From contig NC_082416.1 of assembly GCF_004011695.2 (NCBI RefSeq), positions 620,001-684,000 on the forward strand: 64,000 nucleotides of DNA, written 5' to 3'. This document shows, piece by piece, positions 24,156-34,402 of the stretch. The stretch's first letter is position 1. The number at the start of each line of letters is the position of its first letter. The notes beneath the pieces are model-generated. The model saw only the letters and a program-made list of their open reading frames with translations, did no database searches and was not told the origin of the DNA. The stretch comes from Ascochyta rabiei. Lineage: Eukaryota; Ascomycota; Dothideomycetes; Pleosporales; Didymellaceae. Made by a program: the position numbers and the translations under genes.

Positions 24156-24199
24156 AGCGCTTATTTTGTACGGAAGCGCTTATTTCGTACAGAAGCGCT
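24156..24199. repeat. 19-bp tandem repeat, possible operator
   Basis: Two complete 19-bp copies (24156-24174, 24175-24193) differ at two positions, and a third begins at 24194 but diverges after AGCGCT. Each copy starts with the palindrome AGCGCT and contains TTATTTYGTACRGA. A GATA-type site AGATAA (24147-24152) lies just before. The repeat sits in the 381-bp space shared by the amidohydrolase and regulator genes, about 130-170 bp from the regulator start. It is a candidate binding array for that regulator; this is inference. Confidence 0.6.
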
Positions 24200-24327
24200 A
24201 TCTTAGCGGGTCGCCGCTTCCCCACCTGGCGCGCAGCACTTCTTGCTCTACCACACTGGAACGGAAGTAGAGCTTGTCCCCCCGCAAATGTCTCTCCCAA
24301 CACCTAGCTCTGTGTGCCCCCGCACAA

Positions 24328-25992
24328 ATGGCCACAGAAGTGGAACAGTTTCCTGAACCGAGGCGCCGCAGTAGGGCAGGATGCTGGACATGCCGCAGCC
24401 CAGCAGTGAAGAAACGCTGCGACCAACAACGTCCGGTTTGCGGGCGATGCGAGCGTTTGAAGATCCCGTGCGATTTTTCTTCGCGACCAACCCTCTCTGA
24501 GCGCCGCAAAGCCAATCGAAGCACGAGTTCCGCACCAAGTACTTTGTCATCGCTCAGCGACGCAGCCTCTCCTCTTGTGCCGGAAGTTTTGAGCGCAAGC
24601 CCATGCTCCGATCAATCTGGAACAGATACGGGCAGATGTACTCTGGAGCTATGTGCTGAAGACCACGAAGCTATACGCTACTTTCGAACCGAGTTTGCCA
24701 AAATACACCACACCAAGAACCCAGAATACTCATTGATATCTCTCATGTTCAACATCGCACGGAATGAACCAATGGTCATGCATATGGTTGTGGCGATAGG
24801 GCATCAAGAGATGGATTTTCGACGGCATCAGTCTTCGGCAAACGCCCAAAATGTTTCGTCTCATCATTATGCTTTGGCTCTCAGACTTATGGCAGATGCA
24901 ATTGCGCCATCGAGCAAGCTGACGAAAGATCTTGATGCAATCCTTACTACCTTATGGTTGATGCTATTGTACGAACAACAGTTTGGTGATGAGAGGTGCA
25001 GAGCTTATTTGAGCCATCTTCAGGGGGTTTCCTCACTTCTGCAGTCGCAAAGTGGTCATCTACTCCAGTTGCCATCACACAAATTCGGGATCCAGGAACA
25101 GAGCACAGTATCTGTGCACACGGAAGACTCAACAAACGATGCTAAGATATCCATCTACTCAGCACGCGTCTTGATCTGGATAGTTTTGCTTGATTCGGCA
25201 GCAGCGACTTCTGGCGTCGGCGGACATGTTAATGAGGCTATCATCAACATGCTGCTCTCGAATCCTACAGACTCTCATATGCGATCCAAAGATCCCATCA
25301 AGGCAGTGGCTCGCCTCTACCACTATTCCAACTCTCTATATCGCCTAGCCTGGGGCGACGCATATCCTCAAGCTGAGCTTGTTGATGATGTCGAAAACCG
25401 CAATGTCTATGCTCTGCTCGGCCATTGTGCGTATCTGCGATTCCTGACTGCACAGCTCGCAACCCTATATCGCAATGATCCTGAGTCTGCAGCGGAGCAA
25501 GCGTACGAGGTCGAGTACTCAATTGATGACGTAGGCGATGTTTTCAGAGAACTAATGGAAGTGGCCCATGAGTTATCTCCAGCGACCGATAACAGTCACA
25601 GACTAGTAGCAAATATGCGTGCCATAGTGCCCATGTACTACGCTATCATCTTGGACTTCAAGCGCTTGGTAGCCTCCGGCAAATCTATGGACGAAAAGCA
25701 ACGCTATGCTCTGCAAGAGATTATGAATCTTTGTTTCCAGGACCATACACATGGCGGCGACAAACCCAACTTGAGGCTTGCTTGGCCTCTGTTCATGGCA
25801 GCTCTGGAAACTCAGGACTTGCTGCACCAGAAGTTCGTATTGGAGCGCTTCGAGGTCTTTAGGCTATATGGAAAAAACTACGAGCGTGCACATCGCTTTC
25901 TAGTCACCGTGATTGACATGCAACGGCGTCATGGCAAACGTGTCGACTTCAGGGCGCAAATGGAGCAAAGCGAACTCTTTGTCTTAGGATAA
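24328..25992 (+). CDS. Zn2Cys6 transcription factor (Fungal_trans_2 type)
   Basis: A single exon codes for 554 residues, starting at the first in-frame ATG. The zinc cluster has Cys at 19, 22, 31, 38, 41 and 48 (AGCWTCRSPAVKKRCDQQ, then PVCGRCERLKIPCDF). The gap between the second and third Cys is 8 residues rather than the usual 6. A Ser-rich linker follows, and then a helical Fungal_trans_2-like domain (about 110-550), for example FNIARNEPMVMHMVVAIGHQ. It is a nuclear pathway regulator. The divergent amidohydrolase and downstream permease are its likely targets. Confidence 0.92.
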   Translation: MATEVEQFPEPRRRSRAGCWTCRSPAVKKRCDQQRPVCGRCERLKIPCDFSSRPTLSERRKANRSTSSAPSTLSSLSDAASPLVPEVLSASPCSDQSGTDTGRCTLELCAEDHEAIRYFRTEFAKIHHTKNPEYSLISLMFNIARNEPMVMHMVVAIGHQEMDFRRHQSSANAQNVSSHHYALALRLMADAIAPSSKLTKDLDAILTTLWLMLLYEQQFGDERCRAYLSHLQGVSSLLQSQSGHLLQLPSHKFGIQEQSTVSVHTEDSTNDAKISIYSARVLIWIVLLDSAAATSGVGGHVNEAIINMLLSNPTDSHMRSKDPIKAVARLYHYSNSLYRLAWGDAYPQAELVDDVENRNVYALLGHCAYLRFLTAQLATLYRNDPESAAEQAYEVEYSIDDVGDVFRELMEVAHELSPATDNSHRLVANMRAIVPMYYAIILDFKRLVASGKSMDEKQRYALQEIMNLCFQDHTHGGDKPNLRLAWPLFMAALETQDLLHQKFVLERFEVFRLYGKNYERAHRFLVTVIDMQRRHGKRVDFRAQMEQSELFVLG

Positions 25993-26137
25993 CATATCAA
26001 CATATACTTAAGTCACAATTTATGGCTTTTCCAACGTGTACAGCGCGTTGGACTGAAAGGAATGAGAGCTCTTTCAACATTCTTATGCGATAGCGTGATT
26101 GGTGTTGATCAAGTCCACTAACCCAATCTGGATTAGT

Positions 26138-26147
26138 GAGCGCTTAT
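26138..26147. promoter_or_regulatory. GAGCGCTTAT copy upstream of permease
   Basis: The ten bases equal 24155-24164, the start of the tandem repeat upstream of the regulator. It lies about 290 bp before the permease ATG. The same ten bases also occur once at 3620-3629, before an unrelated gene, so chance is not excluded. Confidence 0.3.
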
Positions 26148-26439
26148 ATCTAATAGTTGCTCCTTCGTACACTCAGAGCAGTCGGACTGACATCGAATCA
26201 GCATTGACATCTCCGTGCAGTTTCCGCAATCTTTCGGCAGATTGTTATCTACTTATCCGCATTGCCAGATGTATGCGTATCTAATCCTCGGTTAGGCTGT
26301 TTCGTATACCAGGAATGCCGCCTCTCCAGATAGCCACACTACATAAGAAGATGAGCACCGTACACTTGCAGTCACAAACCATTCTCGTCTCAAAACTCAG
26401 CTCGCTCGACCCACTTGCTAAGATACTTCCATTGGTACC

Positions 26440-28181
26440 ATGTCTGTCATCAAAGAGAAGCAACACAGCGAAGAGTATCCCGAAAAGAACCAGGTTCTTG
26501 CTGAGCTGGGCGATGTCATCGCTACCGGGGAGCCTCTTGCTCCGGAGGAGGATAAGCGTATCTTGCGCAAGATAGACTTGAAGTAAGTGGAACTATGCTG
26601 CTACTTTGTGCCAATGCTCAACTCATCAGTCTACTCCCAATCATGGGCATCTCATACATGTGCCAGTTCCTGGACAAGTCAGCTCTAGGCTACACTGCGA
26701 TCATGGGTTTGCAGAATGATCTGGGCCTTTCTGGGGGACAATACAGCTGGGCCAGTGGAATCTACTACTTTGGGTATCTGGCTGCATCGTACCCTGCCGC
26801 TGCCTTGATGGTGCGATTTCCTGTTGCTCGCACCATCGCCATCTCTGTGTAAGTCATGCGCGTCCCCTTCCACTTGTTTACTGATGAGTTGTAGTATCGT
26901 CTGGGGTGCGATCCTCATGCTTACAGCTACATGCTTTAATGCTGAAAGCTTACTTGCCATACGCTTCTTCCTCGGTGCGACTGAAGCTACGATCGGGCCA
27001 GGTTTGACAGTTATCGTGGCCATGTGGTACAAGAGATCTGAACAGCCTTTGAGGCACGGAGCCTGGTTCATGGGAAATGTTATTGCTGGTATATTTGGTG
27101 GTATACTGGCATACGGTATCGGACACGTCCGTAGTATCGAGCCCTGGAAGGTACGTGAGACCTCCCTTTAGGTCAGACACTCGTATTGACTGACCTATTA
27201 GGCGGTCTTCCTTGCATTTGGGGCCCTCACGATTGCCTGGTCCGTTGGTATCTACTTTCTCCTACCAAGCGAACCGTCGACTGCACGCTTTCTCAGCACA
27301 ACCGATAGAGCAAAGGCCATTGATCGCGTGCGCAAAAACATGACTGGTATCAAAGACAATACATGGAAGTGGTCTCAGTCGGTCGAGGCTCTTCTCGATG
27401 TCAAGATATGGCTTCTCGTTGCGATCCAGCTTGCGCAGAATGTCGCAAACGGTGGTCTTCATGGCGTATGTCCGACGCCTCCTCTTTCTCAAACGCATCA
27501 CTGATGATTTTGTAGTTTGGCTCGATTATCATCAAGGGCATGGGATTTTCAACACTGAATACACTACTTGTCCAGATGCTCGGCCAAGTATTCCAAGGTG
27601 TTTTCGTCATCATCGGGACCGCCGGCAGTACCTACTTTCACAACACCCGCACATACTTCATGGCATGGAATCTTGCCGTCGCTCTCGTAGGCGCAGTCAT
27701 GATTCGCGAGATTCAATCGTCCCATATCTGGGCACGCTTTATGGGTTACTGCCTCTGTATTGCCTTCTCGGCGAACTTCCCGATGGTTCTGAGCATGTCA
27801 AGCGGTAACATTGGCGGGTTCACAAAGAAGAACACTGCAAACGCAATGGTATGTCACGCAGCATTGATTTGGAACCCGAGATTGAAGTTACTATGCTGAC
27901 AACCGTAGATCTTTATTGCCTATTGTGCAGGCAACATCATCGGTCCGCAGCTGTTCTTTGCCAACGAGGCACCCAGCTATCCATCAGGTTTCCTTGCGAT
28001 GATGGTTTGTTGCGGAGCAGCCTTTGTCTTATGCTTCATTCTAAGGATCTTCCTGATCTCGGAAAACCGAAAGCGAGATCGCGAGACCGGCCTTGAAGGC
28101 CTGTCAGGCGATGAGGCTGGGGACCTGAATTATGCAGATCTGACCGACAAAGAGATGAGGGCCTTCCGCTATGTGTATTAG
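26440..28181 (+). CDS. MFS permease, Dal5/allantoate-permease family
   Basis: Six exons (26440-26582, 26630-26848, 26895-27150, 27202-27465, 27516-27848, 27909-28181) join in frame to 495 residues. The first span starts LLPIMGISYMCQFLDKSALG and is followed by IMGLQNDLGLSGGQYSWASG and YYFGYLAASYPAAALMVRFP, the usual anion:cation symporter signature of Dal5 relatives. About twelve membrane spans are present with charged cytoplasmic ends. The family imports allantoate, ureidosuccinate, dipeptides, nicotinate or other carboxylates. Placed behind the Zn2Cys6 gene on the same strand, it may import the substrate of the amidohydrolase. Confidence 0.93.
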
Positions 28182-28674
28182 ATAAGGCGTATGATAGCAT
28201 TTTGATTGGAAGGGGGCAATGTGACTTTCTTTGCAGGAAAGAGTATACGTTCACACAACTACACTACATCGTCTTCGTCTTCTTGTTCCTCTGCAACGCT
28301 ATGGCGTAACATCGGCTCGTTTGAAGAAGGATTCATCGACATTACAACATGCGAGCTTCTCAAGATCTCAGGTATCAAGTTATGTTACCTCAATTGGTGA
28401 ACAGACTATCGCACAACTTGGCTCGGTCCGCAGTAGTCCTAGGTAGACATACCTCTTTGTCGTGGTCTGCGGTACGGACATATGAGTCTGCAGACGCTTG
28501 TGTGACTGCACTCGTAAAAAAAGCTACTGTATTCTTCTGACATTGCTAAACTCTCCGCAGTACTGGCACTGGTCTGCTCGTGCAAGAATAGTGTGACGGT
28601 TGCATCCATTTCATTTGGCTAGAGATCGTTAGATGGTCAGTGAGAGTTTGTAAGTCTATCCAATTCGCTATGTA
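28182..28674. other. intergenic between convergent genes
   Basis: The 3' flanks of the permease and of the four-TM gene. Nothing else recognisable. Confidence 0.5.
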
Positions 28675-29806
28675 TCACGCTGCCCCGTCTGTTTTCCTTG
28701 CGACCGCATCCTTGCTTTTAGAAGGTAGAGGATCGGCCACCCCACTGATGATAGATTCAGACGCGGCCGCTGTCTTGTTCGGCACTTCCTCCGCCTCTTG
28801 CTCATCCTCTTCGATCTTGCTCAGCCGACCGTTTTTCCGTCTTTCTGGCCTCTCCAGAGTTTCAAGCTCAACTTCCTCTACCCGCACATACTTGTCATCA
28901 ATATTTCCCTTGTTCATCTCAAGATCAACGTCCTTGGTCCAGAGATGTTCACTTTGAGACTCTTGCCTTCCACCAACAACGAGTGCACATATTGACACAC
29001 CTGCGATGGCTACCGCAACAAGGAAGAAAGGAACCAGGATTGTTCTCCCAGCGACTTCAATATCGCACTGTGCCTTATAGTCCTTTCTTGCCTCTCCTAT
29101 GCTGTCCGGGCTCTCCAGCTCACAGGTCCATGTTTCAAGATCAAAAGTGCCAGCGTCATAGCGATAGTACTTGTAGCCAGATGGAGACACCGCGTTAGGG
29201 GAATTTGGTATGAGCTCGTAATTAAATAGCGATGAAGCCTTATGGGAGACGAGGATAGCAACGAGAGCGGTCAGAACCAGGATAGCGTTTATGATGTGTA
29301 CAACCATGGCTATGCGACGGAAGACGCGCGTCTGTGTCTAGTGGTCACTTAGTCTCAAATTCCACATACATGTAACAAGAATGACTCACTTTTCGGCCAA
29401 CTTTCCAGTCCCAAGCGATAAAAGCCAGGTGTGCTGTGCTCAGTAGAACGTTCAGCATCGCAACGATCAATACGAGCTTTTCAGGTACGCGGAAGATGTT
29501 ATGAGGAAGAGCAGCAACCAGGCTTCCGCTTTCAGGCATGCCTTGGATCCCGTTATTCACCAAATAGAAGCCCATCTCAGCGTTGGATTCGATGAAGCTG
29601 TAGCTGTAGGCCTTGAGAGCCAGAGTCGGTATCGATAACAAGAGAAGAAGCATAAGTGACACCACCGAGGCCAAGCTTACTGATCGATGCTGGTGATCAT
29701 CATTGTAAGCTGGAGGACTGACGACTGGAGACACATTTCTGTGAGGCTTGAGTAATGTTGAGATCTTGTCGGCGATTGCCTGGGCTCGAGGCGTGGCTTT
29801 ATTCAT
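28675..29806 (-). CDS. four-transmembrane fungal membrane protein
   Basis: Exon 1 (29390-29806) and exon 2 (28675-29337) join in phase 0 to 359 residues. Membrane spans lie at about 45-67, 108-131, 148-171 and 238-260 (VSLMLLLLLSIPTLALKAYS, LVLIVAMLNVLLSTAHLAFI, MVVHIINAILVLTALVAILV, LVPFFLVAVAIAGVSICALV). The loop between spans 3 and 4 has two Cys that may pair. The C-terminal 100 residues are acidic and hydrophilic. I do not recognise a named family. The start at 29806 is chosen because the longer frame upstream has no typical exon content; a start at 29986 is possible. Confidence 0.75.
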
Positions 29807-31656
29807 GCCGGGCCACGGTTCCTTCTCTGGCTTTCGGTTTCGCCAGCGTGTAATGAAGAACGCTGTGATCGGAACTGTATTAGAAATGTATATGAGCTCG
29901 GCCTCCAAGCTTGACTGTCGAGGAGTCAAGTTGGTAGGCTTTCGTGAACAAAGTAGAAACAAGAAGAGGAAACGGGTGATGAACAAACGACGAGCAATGT
30001 GACACGGCTGAGATACATATGGCTCTCCCGCTTGTATCGAAGTGTGTTGGAAACCTCGGTCATCGCTACATGCATCCCGTGTCGCACGTCCACCGCCTGT
30101 TCGTAGGCGCGGCTGTCAATGCTGTGTCGCCAGCATGTGCCTGCTTGTTCGCTCCAGGAGCGGGCACGCTTTGAACGGACACATAACATACCGCTCCATC
30201 TAAATGTCCTCGCAATGCTGATGGAAGCGATCAAACGCGTGATGGAGGTCTGGATTGGCGGTTGTGGTGTTGCGAGACAGGTGACGTTAGAGATGCGCAA
30301 CAGGTTCGCGGGAACACGGGCCCGACGTTGGTCAAGCTGCAACACGTCAAGTAACGAACAATGAAGTGGACTTCCAAGATCGAAAATCAGGCATGCGTTC
30401 GCTCTGAAGCCCTCAGGTTAATACTGAACGCGTGGTTGATCGGGCAAAGGATGACACGAAGATCCATGCAAGACCAAGTGTCGGCCCAACCCGAATTCAG
30501 TATTTTGGCAGTGGCAGTGGCATTAAACAACGGTCACGACGCCGTTGCGTTGATGCGTATGACAAGTCTTGAGCCAGATACCGGTAGTGCTATGAAAGTT
30601 GACCAAGCTTACAACGAAAGGCTGAAGGACGCAATCACCTTTCTTACGCCGCGACCCTCCACACCACTCGTTCTTAGACGTATATCAGCATCTGTGTCGC
30701 GTTCACTCTATCGATTCTGCGTCCTGACGGCACGTCATTTCGCTGCTACGCTCACACCGAAAAGCCTCTGATGCTTACCGATCACCAGGTTCTGGAGCTG
30801 GAGGTAGCAAGCGCGCTTCAAAACACCGCATGATTCGATAACGCGCTAATCGTGTTCTCTCGTTGGCGGCGATTTGGGCTGGTGGTATCAGACGAGAATG
30901 CATCCTCTCGCAATCTTCATCTGCTCACCAGTGCGCTTGCCTCATTGGCTCGTTCTGCGCGATTCAGCTCCGCCCACTTCAAGCTTTTCCCACTCAACCA
31001 CTGCACCCTTTTTGACAGAAAACATCTTGAACATACCCCCTTCACAATCAGAAGAGTTGTAGCCGAACCAAGAGGTAATGGCTGATTACTTCTCCGAAAA
31101 CGGGGTTTGGGTGATGTGCGGGGCTGAGCCGGGCCTTGAACGGAGATTTACCAGTTACCTCAGCCAGCGAAGGGTTCGCACCCACGCGCTGATGTGCCAT
31201 CATATATCTCTTGCCTTTGCGCATGTTGTCTAATGATACAAATTGATGCGACATGGCTTCATCATCTCTGGAGCCTCGTAGATACGCAGTTTGCAAGGTT
31301 TCGTATCATGATCCTGCATCCTACCGTCAGCAGAGCCAGCCAGTGGCTTACACAGCCTTCGGCCGGACGGCTCTGTTCAATGGGTGTCATGGAAGCTTTC
31401 CCTTTCAGCTCGACAGTTAATGACGGCCAAAATCCAATGAGGGTAGGCGTCTTCTCAACCACGTGACATGCTGGGTTGATGTCTGGGCTGGAATGACAAA
31501 CAGCAAGGAGAGCAGCACCTTAAGTATCTGCGCCCTTCACAATCTGCTCCATCCTACTCATTCCTCTCTGCCAGATTCGAACACTTGCATCGCACAGAGG
31601 CTCATTTCGGCATTTTTCGGTTTCTGAATTTTTGGCCAATCACGTGGTCAGTCCTA
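29807..31656. other. intergenic, no supported gene
   Basis: A 136-codon ATG frame at 30361-30771 and several frames on the minus strand have no family signature. A CT-rich tract near 31540-31580 may be the old promoter or leader of the decayed gene that follows. Confidence 0.45.
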
Positions 31657-32148
31657 ATGCATCGGTCCATTGCTCCCATCTTTGCGGCACTCGCTTCGGC
31701 TGCCGTGCATACTGTCCAAGTCGGATCTACGTGTACTACTTCTGCGGCACGCCTAGGCATTGGTATGACCTTATTCATCTGCACCATGGGAAAGTCATTC
31801 ATCTCAACCAGTCAAGGTGGCATGGTCGGTGGTGTAAACGTACCGTATGTGGATGACCTCATTACGACGAAACGGCGCTGATGAATCAAAGCACCTCGGG
31901 TGACGAGACAATTGATGCGTATAGCAAAGCAGCAGCGGGTGCCCAACAGGCACAGATGCCAAGTCAGCTTCGAGGAGGTCTATTGTTGGACGAGGCACAA
32001 ATTGCGAGCTTGACCAGAAGTGGTGCAGCCTCGGCATCGTAAGCATCGTCTGTCTGCTTCAGCTCGACAAGTGGCTGAGTGGCGGCATGCTGGTCAAACC
32101 AATGGATTCGCAGCGCTTGCCCTGGGCGCCGCAGCATGGTCTGTGTGA
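31657..32148 (+). pseudogene. decayed GPI-anchored cupredoxin-like secreted protein
   Basis: Pieces of one secreted protein appear in order but in different frames. They are a signal peptide and first strand (MHRSIAPIFAALASAAVHTV), a C-terminal copper-site-like part (YYFCGTPRHW and SQGGMVGGVNVP), a conserved tail (HYDETALMNQSTSGDETIDA), and a GPI-signal end (GFAALALGAAAWSV then TGA at 32146-32148). Between them lie a TAA near 32039, a TGA near 32076 and at least two frame changes, and most of the cupredoxin core is missing. It cannot make an intact protein. Intact relatives are annotated as extracellular serine-rich or cupredoxin proteins. The relationship is inferred from motifs only. Confidence 0.5.
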
Positions 32149-33423
32149 TTGCCCGGTGTATGGAGAGACTGCGCGCGCGCCTGGACGGCGTGCCACAGGC
32201 GCGGGATGCGGCGTGGCTTTGGTGCACAGATGATTCGACTTACTACTATGGTATCAGGCACAAGTAGTGTAGGTGGGTCTCGCAGTGGGGGGTGATTAAG
32301 CCCTGCGTATTGAAATTTTTACAGCTCAGCACAGGGCAGACAGCACTAACAGTCAGCAGCTGGAACAACTCTTCTTGGCTCAGATACCATAGAAGTACCT
32401 AGGTTCGGGTTGCAAACTTGCTTGTACGCCACACACTCAGCCGGTAGCCAATCAACTGCTAGCTCGACCGGACATAGTTCCGTGTTCCTGCTTCGTGTGC
32501 CTTGCTTTTGTGGTAGCCCCTGGGCTTTCCGACTGTTGGTACGTTCAGCAGATATCCTGTCGACAACCGCACACGTCAGCCAATCCTCCAGGCGCAAAAC
32601 AATCGGTTCGCCCCGGGTTCGCAAGGCAGACTTGTGCTGTTTCAGACTCAGATAAGCATACACAAGCTTTTGGTTGGCGTAAGTCAAAGCTTGGTCTTAT
32701 GATGGACCAACCACAAGGACAACAATGGCCGCAGATCCGGAGCTAAAACACAATCTAATGATCAGACACCCACTAACAGCCCACGCTAGCCTGCTCGCCG
32801 AATTCTAATATCAAATCGCGCAACACCGTCCGAATATACACCATCAAGTCTAGAACGGGCTCCGCTCTTGACCAATACTCAGAAACACCAGCCACAGTGC
32901 GCCATCACTCATCGCATCCGTATTATGGCGCAGGTCATGCTGGTCTCACGATGCATCATTGGCTAACACATTCAGCCGTACTTCACGACCGCAAACATCG
33001 AGTGTGCTACGAGTAGTGGATCGTCTCAATTGAACCGCTGTTCGCTGTCAGACAGCCGCACATCCCACCAGTCTGTCACGACATCAGCCATATTCGCAAG
33101 CAGTTTGGCTTCATGTAATTGGATGACAGATCATGGGAAGCGAGAACGGTCTTGTACAAATGGCTCATGGCCAGGTAGAAGCGCGGGTGCGACCAGCGAT
33201 TGTACGGATGAAACGGTACAATCCTCCCAATCGGGATCTGGCCAGACTGATCAGGGAACCGAGCTAGATTGGTGCGTGCGCATGGGAGAAATGATATAAG
33301 GCTGCACTGCGTGGTAGGAGAGGACACCACATCCACTCCCTCTTCAGTCACCAGTCACTCCAGTAATCTGACTCTCTCTTACACTCGGTTCTGACCACCA
33401 ACACACCACACTCAACCATCAAC
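32149..33423. other. intergenic
   Basis: No supported gene. TATAAG at 33295-33300 lies 124 bp before the next gene and may serve as its TATA element, followed by a CA/CT-rich leader. Confidence 0.5.
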
Positions 33424-33719
33424 ATGCGTTTCTCCCTTGTTGCCCTCCCCGTCTTCGCCGCCCTCGCAGTTGCCGAGAGCTCGTAAGTCCTTCCTTTCCA
33501 TCCCTTCACTTGGAGACACACTTCTAACACCACAACAGTACCTCGCACTCTGCCTCAGAAACTCCCACGTCTACTTCGCGCTCAGCTTCCGTATCGGCCA
33601 CGCACAGTGCTAAACCATCGAAGGCCTCCGCCACCCACAACGCTGCCGCCGGTGTCGCAGCTGGCGAGCTGAGTGGCCTCGCTGCCGTTGTCATGGGTGT
33701 CGCTGCTTGGGCTTTGTAG
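33424..33719 (+). CDS. small secreted GPI-anchor-type protein
   Basis: Two exons (33424-33482, 33539-33719) code for 79 residues. Residues 1-18 are a signal peptide (MRFSLVALPVFAALAVAES), the centre is a Ser/Thr/Ala stretch suited to O-glycosylation (TSTSRSASVSATHSAKPSKA), and the end is a hydrophobic GPI-attachment signal (GLAAVVMGVAAWAL) after a small-residue site. There is no Cys. It is probably displayed on the cell surface or wall. The family is unknown. The TC-rich leader and ATG context AACATGC support the start. Confidence 0.75.
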
Positions 33720-34402
33720 ATGTCCAGCACAGACTATGTGGGGTTATAGCTGTGTGTTGATATCATTGAGTTGCTCGAGGTTTAGGAGACACTGATTGAT
33801 AAAGCAAAAATAATTTCATTTTCATACATTCCAGCTAATGATTTCCATTTGCCTCGCTATTGTTCATTCGTGGTATTCATATACTTACTCAAGCAATGGC
33901 ACTTGGGTAGAGACCGAGCATGCAGTACAGCCCTTGCAAAACGTCGTGCGTGGCATCCCTGCCGTCATCTACACACATGAAAGTTACCCTTGGTATCTCA
34001 ACACGTCTTTCATCGCCACCATCGACGCGCGCGGGCGGCCTGTCATGGGTCTGGCAGTTGCAGTTTCAGTCCTGTCGGCAATTGCTCGCAACAGGATAGC
34101 TGGAATACGTGCCAATCACATCCATTCGTTGTGCAAAAAAGTCACGCCGGTTTATCTGAGCACGTCCGTGCTCAAGGGAAAGGATCAGGTTAAGGACAGA
34201 GGAAATGTCAAAGGAGAACCACTCTCCTCATGCATCTGGAACGAAGGTTGAAATCATTAACCTTCATTGTCGATGTCGAAGCATCGTAAGACTATTACTA
34301 TAACTCCATAAAATAATGCTTGCACCTTGATTACTGCCTCCCACCCATGCTTGTGTTGTTTCCGTTACTTCAACCGTGCATGGAACACTATGCTCCATAA
34401 TC
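33720..34402. other. intergenic
   Basis: A 137-codon frame at 33838-34251 has no recognisable motif and an uneven composition. I do not call it a gene. Confidence 0.4.

Noticed and set aside
30361..30771. 136-codon plus-strand frame in a gene-poor region
   Set aside because: No motif, signal peptide or splice partner; composition is not convincing.
31120..31190. another T-loop-like sequence with GGGTTCGCACCC
   Set aside because: No acceptor or D-arm partner at the right distance.
33838..34251. 137-codon plus-strand frame downstream of the GPI protein
   Set aside because: No recognisable domain, and position suggests 3' flanking DNA.
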